From Helicobacter aurati (GTDB lineage Bacteria > Campylobacterota > Campylobacteria > Campylobacterales > Helicobacteraceae), in the NCBI RefSeq assembly GCF_003364265.1, contig NZ_NXLW01000017.1:1-43435 (forward strand): 43,435 nucleotides of DNA, written 5' to 3'. The position numbers were made by a program, and so were the translations under genes. Under the pieces are notes generated by a model. That model saw only the letters and a list, made by a program, of their open reading frames with translations, was not told the origin of the DNA and made no database searches. This document shows, piece by piece, positions 6,300-15,377 of this stretch (position 1 is the stretch's first letter; each line of letters begins with the position of its first letter).

Positions 6300-8528
6300 T
6301 TAACGAGCGCAACGAAGCGCATTCGCGAGTGCTAGGAGTGCGACACCCACATCACCAAATACTGCAAGCCACATATTTGCTATACCTGCAACACCAAGTA
6401 TAACTAAAAGCAATTTTGTACTAAGTGCAAAGGAGATATTTTGCCAAGTGATATTGCGTGTTTTTTTCGCAATTTTTATGGCGGTAATAAGATTATGCAA
6501 TGTGTGTTGCGTAAGAATGATGTCTGCAGTTTCTTTGCTAATGTCATTTTGTGAATCTTGTGTAGCTATGCTGATCCCCACATCTGCTAGAGAAAGTACA
6601 ACAGCATCGTTGATTCCATCTCCTACAAATGCAGTTTTGCTAGTTTTGTTAGAATCTTTTTGGGATTCTTGATATTCTTTTTTGAGTAATGAAAACATTT
6701 CTGCTTTTTGCGCGGGCATAAGGTTCGCGTAAAATTTCGTTATTTGCAATTGATTGGCTATATCGCTTGTGCTTGCATAATTATCTCCACTAAGAATTGC
6801 TAGGTTGTTAATATTAAGATTCTGTAATGAGCGAATACATTCCTTTGCTTCATCTTTTAGCGAATCAGCAATACAAATTGCGCCTAGATATTGTAAGTGG
6901 TTTGACGTGCTTGCAGCGATATAAATAATTGTTGTATGCTGTTCTTTGGCAGAAGATTGCATGGAATGGACGTCCATAGGTATAGCGATATTGTGCTTTT
7001 CCATGAGCCTAGTATTTCCTATGAGAATCTTTTTTAGCAATCCTTCTTCTTGATAGGTAACGACGATTCCTTCTCCAGATACTTCTTGATATTCTTGCAA
7101 AGGGTAGGGTGGCAATTGCATATCTTTTGCATATTGTCTTAGAGAATGTGCAATTGGATGGTTAGAGAGGCTTTCTGCATAGCAGGCAATTCGCACCAAC
7201 TCTTGTTCACTGATTTTATTTGGTATTACATTTGTAACGGCAAAAATTCCTTTTGTCAAAGTGCCTGTTTTATCAAAAATAATATTTTGTATCTCTGCAA
7301 GTGTTTCTAGGTGGTTAGAGCCTTTGAACAATATGCCACGTTTGCTTGCAATGCCAATAGCACCAAAGTATCCTAATGGCACAGAAATCACAAGAGCACA
7401 AGGGCAACTAATCATCAAAATCACCAAAGCCTTATAAATCCATTCGCTCCATAACTCTTGTGTTGACCCCAAAAGTAATGGTGGTAGTGTCGCTACGCAA
7501 AAGGCGATAGCAAACATAATGGGAGTATAAATTTGCGCAAATTTCGTGATAAGCTTTTGCGTTTTTGCCTTATTGTTTGTGGCGTTTTCTACCATATCTT
7601 GGATTTTTGCAATATGCGAATCTTGGAATCTCGCTGTTACTTTTACTTCTAGCGCGTTGCTAGTATTGATTGAACCTGCAATAATGTTATCCCCTTCTTT
7701 TATGGTTATGGGTTTAGATTCTCCATTGATTGCGCGCATATCAAGATAGCTTTTGCCCTTTATAACAAGTCCATTTATAGGTACTTTTTCCCCAGCTTTT
7801 ACAATGATAATATCATTAACTTCTAATAGTTCGGGATGAATGTCTTCTAGGGAAAGTGGTGCTTCTAACGGTGTTTTGGGAATCTTACGATGAGCAATAT
7901 GCGGAATAATTTGTATTAAAGCATTCAGAGATTTACGTGAAGTATTGAGTGCCAAAGATTCGATAAATTCACCCATACGAAAGAAGAGCATAACAGCAAC
8001 GGCTTCAGTCATTTCACCTAGACAAATAGCAGCTATTGTGGCAAAAAGCATCAAGAAATTTTCATCGAAGATAACTTTGTTTTTGAGATTTTTATAAGTT
8101 GCTTTAAAAACAGGGAATCCAGCAAGCAGATATAAGGATATAAAGTAGATAGAAGCTAGATTTTGTGCATTCTCTGTATTTGCTATAAAGAATGTAAATA
8201 AATTGTTATATTGCATGATTACGCCGCATATAAACAGGCTAATTAATATGGCTACAAATATTCCCTCTTGCTTATTGAATGTAGATTCTACGTGAGCTTG
8301 CGATTCTTTCTTGGTAATTTGTACCTTTGGTTCAATGGCTTGTATATGCTCTTGCAATAGGGAAAGAAGATTGTTTTGCGCGGCGATATTTTCTTCTGTT
8401 TGAATATAAAGAGTGTTAGTTGAAAAATTCACTTTGACATTTTTTATAAAAGGCAAGTTGGATAATCCTCGTTCGAGTTTTTGTGCGCATGAGCTGCAAT
8501 CAAGGTTGGATAATTGGAACTTTTGCAT
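6300..8528 (-). CDS. cadA: Heavy-metal P1B-type ATPase, probably Zn/Cd/Co exporter
   Basis: A 742-aa inner membrane pump that uses ATP to expel soft metal ions. The N-terminal metal-binding domain has LDCSSCAQKLE near residues 8-18. The membrane segment has the CPC motif (SCPCALVISVPLG, about residue 374). Next come the phosphorylation loop IFDKTGTLTKG with the catalytic Asp near 417, the SNHPIAHS ATP-binding HP motif, and the GDGINDA hinge. The SVPLG-type continuation after CPC resembles the CadA/ZntA (zinc, cadmium, cobalt) branch rather than CopA, so divalent specificity is inferred. The gene has its own TATAAT box upstream and converges with the TauE-like gene. Confidence 0.88.
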   Translation of the reverse strand: MQKFQLSNLDCSSCAQKLERGLSNLPFIKNVKVNFSTNTLYIQTEENIAAQNNLLSLLQEHIQAIEPKVQITKKESQAHVESTFNKQEGIFVAILISLFICGVIMQYNNLFTFFIANTENAQNLASIYFISLYLLAGFPVFKATYKNLKNKVIFDENFLMLFATIAAICLGEMTEAVAVMLFFRMGEFIESLALNTSRKSLNALIQIIPHIAHRKIPKTPLEAPLSLEDIHPELLEVNDIIIVKAGEKVPINGLVIKGKSYLDMRAINGESKPITIKEGDNIIAGSINTSNALEVKVTARFQDSHIAKIQDMVENATNNKAKTQKLITKFAQIYTPIMFAIAFCVATLPPLLLGSTQELWSEWIYKALVILMISCPCALVISVPLGYFGAIGIASKRGILFKGSNHLETLAEIQNIIFDKTGTLTKGIFAVTNVIPNKISEQELVRIACYAESLSNHPIAHSLRQYAKDMQLPPYPLQEYQEVSGEGIVVTYQEEGLLKKILIGNTRLMEKHNIAIPMDVHSMQSSAKEQHTTIIYIAASTSNHLQYLGAICIADSLKDEAKECIRSLQNLNINNLAILSGDNYASTSDIANQLQITKFYANLMPAQKAEMFSLLKKEYQESQKDSNKTSKTAFVGDGINDAVVLSLADVGISIATQDSQNDISKETADIILTQHTLHNLITAIKIAKKTRNITWQNISFALSTKLLLVILGVAGIANMWLAVFGDVGVALLALANALRCAR

Positions 8529-8561
8529 AACTACTTCCTATTCCTAGAAGAAATAGAATGT

Positions 8562-8567
8562 ATTATA
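8562..8567 (-). promoter_or_regulatory. Candidate -10 box for the P1B ATPase gene
   Basis: On the minus strand TATAAT lies 34-39 bases before the ATG at 8528. It is a consensus -10 without a clear -35. Confidence 0.5.
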
Positions 8568-8759
8568 CTTTAATTTTGGTTAATACTTAAGGGGGGTATA
8601 GGTTTAATGGTATGAGGTTTATAGATTTAGAGTAATAGAGAATTAATCTCTTGTAGGTGATTGTATAGAATCAATAAAAGAAGTTGCTCTTAAAAATTTG
8701 ATGGGAACGCAATAGCAATAGTGATTGTAGCCATGTTATCGGAGTTTATTTCGATTTTG

Positions 8760-9881
8760 TTAGTTGATTCCACCAATGAAACAAGCTGACTTGAATCTTT
8801 CTCCCATTGCATTTGGAGCTATTAATCCGCGCAATTTTACTTGTTGTTTGAGTTTTGTTTGGGCATTGAATTGTTGGGCGAATAGCTCGAAAATTTCTAA
8901 GATTTTACATTCTTGTATTAAGACGTTAGCTTGCGTTGCGCAAAAGAGACATTCGGCATGATAATGCGCAAATAGTTGTTGTAGTAATCCGAAATTTACA
9001 TCATAGGTTATGTCGCTTTTTTGGTAGAAGCTCGGGATATTTTCTTGTTGTAACTCTTCGTAGAAATTATAAACGTTGTGTTCATGATACAAACGTAAAT
9101 TCATATCTCTTGAGATAAATTCACCATAATCAAAGGTGAGAAATATCCACTTTCTTGCTTGGAATTGCGTTAATGTTTGCACGAAATCCTTCAATGCTAG
9201 AGAGACTTCCACATCTCTTATTTGATACATGTCGCAAAACTCTCTTACTTCTGGCGCAATATCTTTCCATACAAAACTTGGATTCTGTAAGGATTGGTTT
9301 TGCGAATCTACAAAGAGCATTTGATTATGCAAGACAACATCGCAAGGCATGCTATCAAGAAGCTCATTACTAATAAAAAATGTGTCTGTAAGTCGTGCGT
9401 TTGTACTAGATTGATTGCATGGATATTGTGATTGTATAAAACTTTGTATGTTTTCAAGGGTAGTGAACGTATGTAGTTGTTTATGGAATCTTGATGTAAT
9501 TCGAGTAGTGAAAGTTTGTTGTTGTAGATACTGCAAGCTTTGTAACGGTTCAAGAGTGTAAAATGCGCATTGCTGGAATACTTCTTTATTAAAAGCCGTA
9601 AGAAATTCTGCAATGTCGCTAATTAAATCTGCGTTATTGCTGCCAATTTCTACAATACACAAAGGAAGCTTTAGAATCTCTTTTTCAAGTAGCATGATAA
9701 TATAATGCGCAATAGCACCGCCGAAGAATTTTGAGACAGAGACTGAAGTATAAAAATCTCCTTTTTTGCCTATACGTTGATGATTGTTGTTTGCATAATA
9801 ACCGCGCGAATCGTTTTGTTGGTATAGCCATAAACGCATATATTCTCTAAAGGGCATGAGATTCTTGTTGGCATTTGCCAT
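8760..9881 (-). CDS. MidA/NDUFAF7-family SAM-dependent methyltransferase
   Basis: A 373-aa member of the MidA family (DUF185), whose mitochondrial relative NDUFAF7 methylates an arginine of a complex I subunit. Family motifs visible are the N-terminal GDFYTSVSVSKFFGG (about residues 41-55), the SAM-binding motif I region VEIGSNNADLISDI, the acidic SNELLDSMPCDV motif and FLTFDYGEF. Motif I is less glycine-rich than the usual EIGPGRG. It is the third gene of a minus-strand cluster behind two dynamin-like genes, 29 bases after the second, so it is probably co-transcribed with them. The bacterial target is not established; Nuo subunits are a guess from the family. Confidence 0.85.
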   Translation of the reverse strand: MANANKNLMPFREYMRLWLYQQNDSRGYYANNNHQRIGKKGDFYTSVSVSKFFGGAIAHYIIMLLEKEILKLPLCIVEIGSNNADLISDIAEFLTAFNKEVFQQCAFYTLEPLQSLQYLQQQTFTTRITSRFHKQLHTFTTLENIQSFIQSQYPCNQSSTNARLTDTFFISNELLDSMPCDVVLHNQMLFVDSQNQSLQNPSFVWKDIAPEVREFCDMYQIRDVEVSLALKDFVQTLTQFQARKWIFLTFDYGEFISRDMNLRLYHEHNVYNFYEELQQENIPSFYQKSDITYDVNFGLLQQLFAHYHAECLFCATQANVLIQECKILEIFELFAQQFNAQTKLKQQVKLRGLIAPNAMGERFKSACFIGGIN

Positions 9882-9910
9882 GATTGTATCCTTACTTGAA
9901 TTTGCAGGGG

Positions 9911-11977
9911 TTATTCTTTGAGTTTTACATTTGTCATGGTTTTTTCAAGTAATTTTGTTCCAACTTTCATGGTTTGTCTTAAGTCGATAATTTCGCGGAT
10001 TCTATAACGAATGATTTTTTCATTTTCTTTTGCTTCTTCGTGCAGTAGCGCGGGTATATGATTAAATTGTGTTTTAGAATAAGGGAGCAAGCAAAATAGC
10101 TCTTTGATTTCTTCGGGTAGAATCTCCAAGATTGTATCTACAATTAATGCGCGATTAAGTGGAGTGATAAGATGCACTTGCGCATTCTTTGCTAACATTT
10201 TATCTTGATGGAATTTATCTTTTAATTTTTCTACAACACATTCTAGCAACATTTTTTTTGTTGCACGTACCCATACATTGAACATTGTTAATTCTGTGTG
10301 AATCTTTTCTGCAAAATCACGCATAATTTCATAATGTTTCTTTGTAAAACTACGATACACACCGAGGTTAAATTCCTCCAAACTGAAATAACCATCCATG
10401 CTAATAAACAGAGGTTTTTTCTGCAACACTAAATGATGTCCGCGCTTTACCCATTCTTCAATAGCGTTTCCAAAGGCGAGCAAATTATCTTCGACGGTAT
10501 TATTGATATAGGCATCAAAACGGTTAATTTTCGAAAGGAGTGTTTTATGTTTACGCGCTAAGAGGCTTTGATTATCTTCTAGCTCCCTTATAATTCCTTG
10601 TGTATTGATTTGGAAAGTTTCATAGATAATGTGTCTATTAGTAAGAATGTCTACAAAGGAAGTTTGTTTGGGTCTTATGCGAATTTTCACTAGCTCGATA
10701 TTATCAAGAATGCTATCTACAATGCTCTCTAAGTATCGCTTAAAGCTGCGTAGAATATTGCCTAGAATTTCGCGATTGTATTCGTTATTGAGCCTTACGG
10801 CTTTCGCCATGAGGTTTAAATGTTCCTTATGATAGCTATTATCAAGAGACTTATAATGATCAAAAAGGATTTTGTAGTGCATATCGATAGTTTTGTTTTT
10901 TTCAAACACTTCTTTAAGTAATCCATAATCTTTTTTTGTTTTGGCAGTTTGTGCCATTTTGAGGATGGATTCTTCTATTGTTTGCATTTTGACACGTTGG
11001 TGCTGTGTTTTTGTTTCCAATGACTTGGAATCTTTTTGATTGTTTTCTGTTTTGGAAAGGTAAAATTGCTCAATAGTGTTCTTGTTAGATTCAAAAAGGA
11101 TATTGATGTTTTCATAGGTTCTATTTTTCAGTGAGTTTAGTTGTTTCTCCAGCATGCCCAGACACTTGAGAATAATGAATTTCTCGTCTATTTTTTGTTC
11201 ACTGAAAAAATATTCAAAGCTTATATCATGAATGGATGATAATTTAAATTTTTTATTGAGCATATTTTTATCGAGTGAAATTTGCTCGAGCAGTTCACGC
11301 GAATCGCTGTATTTCTGTGTTTTAGTCAAAATAGCTAAAGTAGGCTTTTTCTTCAGAATCTTCGCAATAATATCTTGTTGAATCATTTTGCTTTTTAATT
11401 CTAAAAGCCATATATAGATGTCTGCTTCTTTCAGCGAGAGGGCATTTTCTTGCTTGAATCCATCAATATCTTTGATAATTTCAAAGCTCTGTAAAAATGT
11501 AGATGGTACAAAAATCTCAAAGGAACTAATTTGATCTAAATGCGAAGAGCTCATATCAAGCGAATGTAGGGTGTTGCTAAGGATAGAGTCTTTATTGGCA
11601 TTGCCCGCTAGCTCTTTTGGAGCAGAATCTTTATAATGAATTCGAACAAACGGGTTAGGCGAATAGCGTACGATGATTTTTTTTTGTATCAATCCATTAT
11701 GCAGTGGAATAATGCTATCTTTCAGAATGGCGTTAATAAAGGAGATTTTGTCTATACTTTGATTGCCGATAAGGAGAATTTTAAGGGCCTTTTTGTATTG
11801 GTCCCGAATGTTTTTGTAGAAAGCCTTTAATTCCATAGTTGGATGGAATTTAGGGTTACTCATGATTTTTTCGACTTGGCGAATCTGACTTAGTATATCG
11901 CTTGTGGTTTCTTCGGCATAAATCTCATGATGTAATTCATTGTATTCTTTTAAAAAAAGCTTTAAAATACTCAACAT
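9911..11977 (-). CDS. Dynamin-like protein with degenerate GTPase motifs
   Basis: A 688-aa large, mostly helical protein recognised as dynamin-like by its fold order rather than intact motifs. The P-loop position (about residues 70-78) reads GNQSIDKIS, with the invariant GKS/T lost. It is followed by a typical dynamin segment, INAILKDSIIPL, leading to a VRYS-like strand. The G3 position reads DIDGF instead of DxPG and the G4 position reads TKTQKY instead of T/NKxD. The remainder is long amphipathic helix with a basic C-terminus, as expected for stalk and membrane-binding regions. RBS is AGGAGA right before the ATG. It sits 14 bases after the 806-aa partner, which keeps an intact P-loop. This resembles the Campylobacter jejuni DLP1/DLP2 pair, so an obligate heteromer at the membrane is inferred. 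Confidence 0.75.
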   Translation of the reverse strand: MLSILKLFLKEYNELHHEIYAEETTSDILSQIRQVEKIMSNPKFHPTMELKAFYKNIRDQYKKALKILLIGNQSIDKISFINAILKDSIIPLHNGLIQKKIIVRYSPNPFVRIHYKDSAPKELAGNANKDSILSNTLHSLDMSSSHLDQISSFEIFVPSTFLQSFEIIKDIDGFKQENALSLKEADIYIWLLELKSKMIQQDIIAKILKKKPTLAILTKTQKYSDSRELLEQISLDKNMLNKKFKLSSIHDISFEYFFSEQKIDEKFIILKCLGMLEKQLNSLKNRTYENINILFESNKNTIEQFYLSKTENNQKDSKSLETKTQHQRVKMQTIEESILKMAQTAKTKKDYGLLKEVFEKNKTIDMHYKILFDHYKSLDNSYHKEHLNLMAKAVRLNNEYNREILGNILRSFKRYLESIVDSILDNIELVKIRIRPKQTSFVDILTNRHIIYETFQINTQGIIRELEDNQSLLARKHKTLLSKINRFDAYINNTVEDNLLAFGNAIEEWVKRGHHLVLQKKPLFISMDGYFSLEEFNLGVYRSFTKKHYEIMRDFAEKIHTELTMFNVWVRATKKMLLECVVEKLKDKFHQDKMLAKNAQVHLITPLNRALIVDTILEILPEEIKELFCLLPYSKTQFNHIPALLHEEAKENEKIIRYRIREIIDLRQTMKVGTKLLEKTMTNVKLKE

Positions 11978-11991
11978 TCTCTCCTGAAATA

Positions 11992-14412
11992 CTAAAGATT
12001 TTTTAAAATCGCGCTATATTCTTCTTTGTCGCTTATGTGTGCATCTTGATAATAATCGATGAGAATACATTGTATAATACAAAGTGCCTGTTGCATAAAT
12101 TGGCTAAAGAAAGCAATGTGTTTATTAAAAAGTTCTTCAATATTACGTTCAAGCAACAAAAAATAATACTCGAAGCCTGCTTTAATGGGCTTGATAATCG
12201 CTTCCTCGCTGATTGTGCCCTTTTTTGCATTGTCTGGTAGAATCAGATTAAGTCGATACGAGAGATGTTCAGCAATAATATGACTACTATCTGTCGAATA
12301 TCCATCCTTAATAAAGGTATTAAAATGCGTAGAGAGAAGGTTGAGGATATTTTGATGTTCTTGTGTTAGCGCAAAATGAATAAGGGAATTTGGATTCTTA
12401 CTATCTAAATATTTTGCGATATTATGCAGTTCTTTATGAGTGAGAAAGTGGTTTTGCAGAATCTCTGATAAACTTTGCAAGCCTATAACAATGCTATCAA
12501 TCGTGGAATTTTTCAATCTTTTTATGCTAAAGCCCGTTCTCTTTCGCATTTCATAATTGATTGATTGAATAAATTGCGAATACAAATTATCGCGTAAATT
12601 GCTGAAAGAAACATAAAATGATGAATATTTGGCTGGTAGTTTCTCTGTCATAAGTTGGACATTTTGTTTGATTTCGTCAAGAATAGATTCTATTTTTTTG
12701 CGCGTTTGTTCGTTAAGTTGTGCTTGTTTGTTTTTTTGCAGGAGTTGTTGGATAGCACTGTTTGAGCTTATCTCTGCGGAATTGCTTGCTGGATTTTCTT
12801 CTTGTTCTTGTAGAGTGTTATTTTCTTTGCCCGCAGTTTGTTGTGTGTTCTGACAAGATTCAAGCAATTTTGTATTTTGCTGATAGTCATTTTTGCAGAG
12901 ATTGAGAATATTTTTGAGAATCTCAATGGAAATATGTTGCACGGGAGATTCAAAAATATGCGCAAAAAGCTGTCTTTCTAATTCTAGAATCCCGCTCGAG
13001 GACATATCAAACCCGCTTTCTGATGAGAGAAGGTTTTTGAGACGTAAGTTATAGGCGATTCCGGGAGTAAGATAATGGAAATGCAGCTTTTTAAGTAGTT
13101 CCTGCTTTGCATACATACCTTCTAATTTTTGCTCGATAAGAGTAAAAAGTTTATTGTAAAGTGTTTGTCTTTTTTTAAGCGTTAGATTGATTTTATCAAT
13201 TTGGCTATAAATGACATAAACGCAAGTAATATTATCTTGTGTGAGCAGTCTAAAGATGACTCTGGCATTATACTCATAATGTTTATTAGCGTTAGTGCTA
13301 AATAATTCTTCTGTATTGATGAGATAGCAAATATTTTGACTTGCTATTAAGCATTCATAAATTTGTAAATGTCTTAATGCTTGTGGAATCAGTGAGGGAG
13401 TATTAATAAGTCGTACATATTTCAATATATCGCTGTCATGGTAAATAGTTATGTTTTTTACTTGTTGAATCTTTTGTGTTTGATAAATTTCTTCGTAGAT
13501 TCTCTCGTGCTTTATTTTTTGTGTGGTTTCGTCTGTCGGAATTGTAGAGGCAGTGTTGAGTGCCTGCATTTCTTGAGTGTTGAAGTATTCTATCTTGGCA
13601 TAGCCTTTGCCATATTGATAACAGATTGGTGATAATGCCTCAAGAGGTTGTAGATGTGTTGCGTTTGCATTATTACAGAGCAAAGTAGCAATTAGGGTAG
13701 ATTTCCCTGTTTTTTTACCTCCAATGATGAGGATTTGTTTCGTAAAATTTTCATCGCATAAGAAAGTAAGTGTGCGCGCCCACGGTACTTTGTGAAGTAT
13801 TTTCTTGGCTTTTGCGATTGCTGTAAGCTGCTCTTTAAAAAGAGTATGGTTAGGGTTAGATTGCGCAAATGATTGAATAGTACCTGTCGCGGCGGTACTT
13901 CCTTTATTTTCAGTTGCTTTACGTATCGAATCACCGCTAAGAGCTGCTTGGATACATTTCTCATCATGAAAACTAATGATTCCATTTTCACGTAATATTT
14001 TCATGTTTTTAAGAATCTGTTTAGTGGTTTTTGTATCAATAGAATGCAATACGCTAGCTTGTAAACATTGCAAATAGATTCCATAATGTTTGTTGGCTAG
14101 TTGTTCGATAGTATCACAAAAGGCTTGACAGATATGTTTAAAGCTTTCTAGTTTTAGGAATATCTCTAAGTTATTATGATTGACTGCGAGGATAATCGCA
14201 TAAACCTCATGAATGTTATCAATGTAATCTTGATGTTTAGCTAGTAGCTCTTCTGGTTGTTTCCTTAGAATAAACTCTGGAGGGCTGCTTGAGTAGAGAA
14301 GATTAAAGAAAGTTTGTAATTTAGAGCTAGGTGATATTTTTTGAAGAGGAAGAAATTTATGCAAAATATCTATTGTTTTTTGTGTTGAATCTTGTGTGGA
14401 AGATTTTTTCAC
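11992..14412 (-). CDS. Dynamin-like GTPase with intact P-loop
   Basis: An 806-aa protein with a canonical Walker A/G1 motif GGKKTGKST near residues 230-238, preceded by about 230 residues of helical sequence. G3 is altered (LINTPSLIP where LxDxPG is expected) and the G4 position reads YSQIDK. A Gln/Glu/Asn-rich region (roughly residues 515-570) separates the GTPase from a C-terminal helical part. The start is a GTG with GAGGAG six bases upstream. It is first in a cluster with a second, degenerate dynamin-like gene and MidA, under a TATAAT box at 14440. The family remodels, tethers or fuses membranes; bacterial pairs such as C. jejuni DLP1/DLP2 work as hetero-oligomers. The specific cell role here is unknown. 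Confidence 0.75.
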   Translation of the reverse strand: MKKSSTQDSTQKTIDILHKFLPLQKISPSSKLQTFFNLLYSSSPPEFILRKQPEELLAKHQDYIDNIHEVYAIILAVNHNNLEIFLKLESFKHICQAFCDTIEQLANKHYGIYLQCLQASVLHSIDTKTTKQILKNMKILRENGIISFHDEKCIQAALSGDSIRKATENKGSTAATGTIQSFAQSNPNHTLFKEQLTAIAKAKKILHKVPWARTLTFLCDENFTKQILIIGGKKTGKSTLIATLLCNNANATHLQPLEALSPICYQYGKGYAKIEYFNTQEMQALNTASTIPTDETTQKIKHERIYEEIYQTQKIQQVKNITIYHDSDILKYVRLINTPSLIPQALRHLQIYECLIASQNICYLINTEELFSTNANKHYEYNARVIFRLLTQDNITCVYVIYSQIDKINLTLKKRQTLYNKLFTLIEQKLEGMYAKQELLKKLHFHYLTPGIAYNLRLKNLLSSESGFDMSSSGILELERQLFAHIFESPVQHISIEILKNILNLCKNDYQQNTKLLESCQNTQQTAGKENNTLQEQEENPASNSAEISSNSAIQQLLQKNKQAQLNEQTRKKIESILDEIKQNVQLMTEKLPAKYSSFYVSFSNLRDNLYSQFIQSINYEMRKRTGFSIKRLKNSTIDSIVIGLQSLSEILQNHFLTHKELHNIAKYLDSKNPNSLIHFALTQEHQNILNLLSTHFNTFIKDGYSTDSSHIIAEHLSYRLNLILPDNAKKGTISEEAIIKPIKAGFEYYFLLLERNIEELFNKHIAFFSQFMQQALCIIQCILIDYYQDAHISDKEEYSAILKNL

Positions 14413-14439
14413 AATTACTCCTCATTGAATCTCTGCAAA

Positions 14440-14445
14440 ATTATA
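14440..14445 (-). promoter_or_regulatory. Candidate -10 box for the dynamin pair-MidA operon
   Basis: On the minus strand TTGTATAAT lies about 30 bases before the GTG start at 14412. It gives the dynamin cluster its own promoter, separate from tal-folD upstream. Confidence 0.55.
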
Positions 14446-14516
14446 CAATAAATTACTTTGAATAAGTGGGTTTTGTGGGCTTGTGAAAATATTTTGTTAA
14501 GGATTGGTGTTTGAAA

Positions 14517-15377
14517 TTATTTGTTTTTATGATTCTGTAATCTACATTGAGCACTTTTTAAGGTATTTTGCAACAACGAAACAATGGTCATAGGACCTAC
14601 GCCACCTGGCACAGGAGTGATCATCGAAGACAAAGGAGCGACGTTTGCAAAATCTACATCACCTACTATTTTCCCATTTTCCAATCGATTGATACCAATA
14701 TCTATAATAACCGCCCCTTGTTTTATCATATCGCTTGTAATTAGATTCGGCTTACCCACAGCTACGCAAATGATGTCTGCTTTTTTCGTATATAAAGATA
14801 AGTCTTTTGTATGAATATGACAAATGCTTATAGTCGCACCAGCATTCAGCATGAGCGCGCTTAATGGTTTACCTACAATATTGCTAGCACCAACAATCAC
14901 AACATTTTTCCCTTGAATTTCAATAGCGTAATGCTTCAATAGAGACATTATGCCCAATGGAGTAGCAGGCACAAAGCCAGAAATCCCGCTATGGAGTTTG
15001 CCGCTGTTTTGTGTATGGAATCCATCAACATCTTTACTCGGCAGTACAGATTCTAAAATAACATTTGTGTCAATATGATTGGGCAGTGGCAGTTGGATTA
15101 GTATCCCATCAATATTGCTATTTTGATTGAGATTTTCAATCATTGTCATCAGATCTGTTTGTGTAATATTTGCAGGCATTTCGTGTAAGATAGAAGTGAT
15201 ACCCACCTTTTTGCAAGCCTGTGCTTTCATAGTTACATAAGTTTGACTCGCGGCATCATTGCCTACTAAAATTACTGCAAGACTTGGAATAATCCCTTGT
15301 TTCGAGAGGAATCCCACTTCTTGCGCTATCTCTTCTTGGAGTTTATCGGCTAGCTTTTTACCGTCCATGATAATCAT
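14517..15377 (-). CDS. folD: Methylenetetrahydrofolate dehydrogenase/cyclohydrolase
   Basis: A bifunctional cytoplasmic enzyme that converts 5,10-methylene-THF to 10-formyl-THF through methenyl-THF using NADP. The active site YVTMK lies at residues 47-51 (Tyr47 and Lys51). It is followed by the DGILIQLPLPNHID signature and the C-terminal PVPGGVGPMT signature, and the length of 286 aa is standard. The start at 15377 overlaps the tal stop by four bases (ATGA) and has AAGGA five bases upstream, so the pair is coupled. A later in-frame ATG at 15368 is less well placed. The 104 bases after the gene hold the promoter of the dynamin cluster. Confidence 0.97.
   Translation of the reverse strand: MIIMDGKKLADKLQEEIAQEVGFLSKQGIIPSLAVILVGNDAASQTYVTMKAQACKKVGITSILHEMPANITQTDLMTMIENLNQNSNIDGILIQLPLPNHIDTNVILESVLPSKDVDGFHTQNSGKLHSGISGFVPATPLGIMSLLKHYAIEIQGKNVVIVGASNIVGKPLSALMLNAGATISICHIHTKDLSLYTKKADIICVAVGKPNLITSDMIKQGAVIIDIGINRLENGKIVGDVDFANVAPLSSMITPVPGGVGPMTIVSLLQNTLKSAQCRLQNHKNK

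Noticed and set aside
8591-8596. G6 run upstream of the P1B ATPase gene as a phase-variable promoter element
   Set aside because: Six G is short for slippage, and it lies well upstream of the TATAAT box at 8562-8567.
11677-11685. T9 (A9 in coding sense) run inside the degenerate dynamin gene as a phase switch
   Set aside because: It is in frame, encodes ordinary QKKII residues and the gene is intact; runs of this length are common by chance in AT-rich genes.
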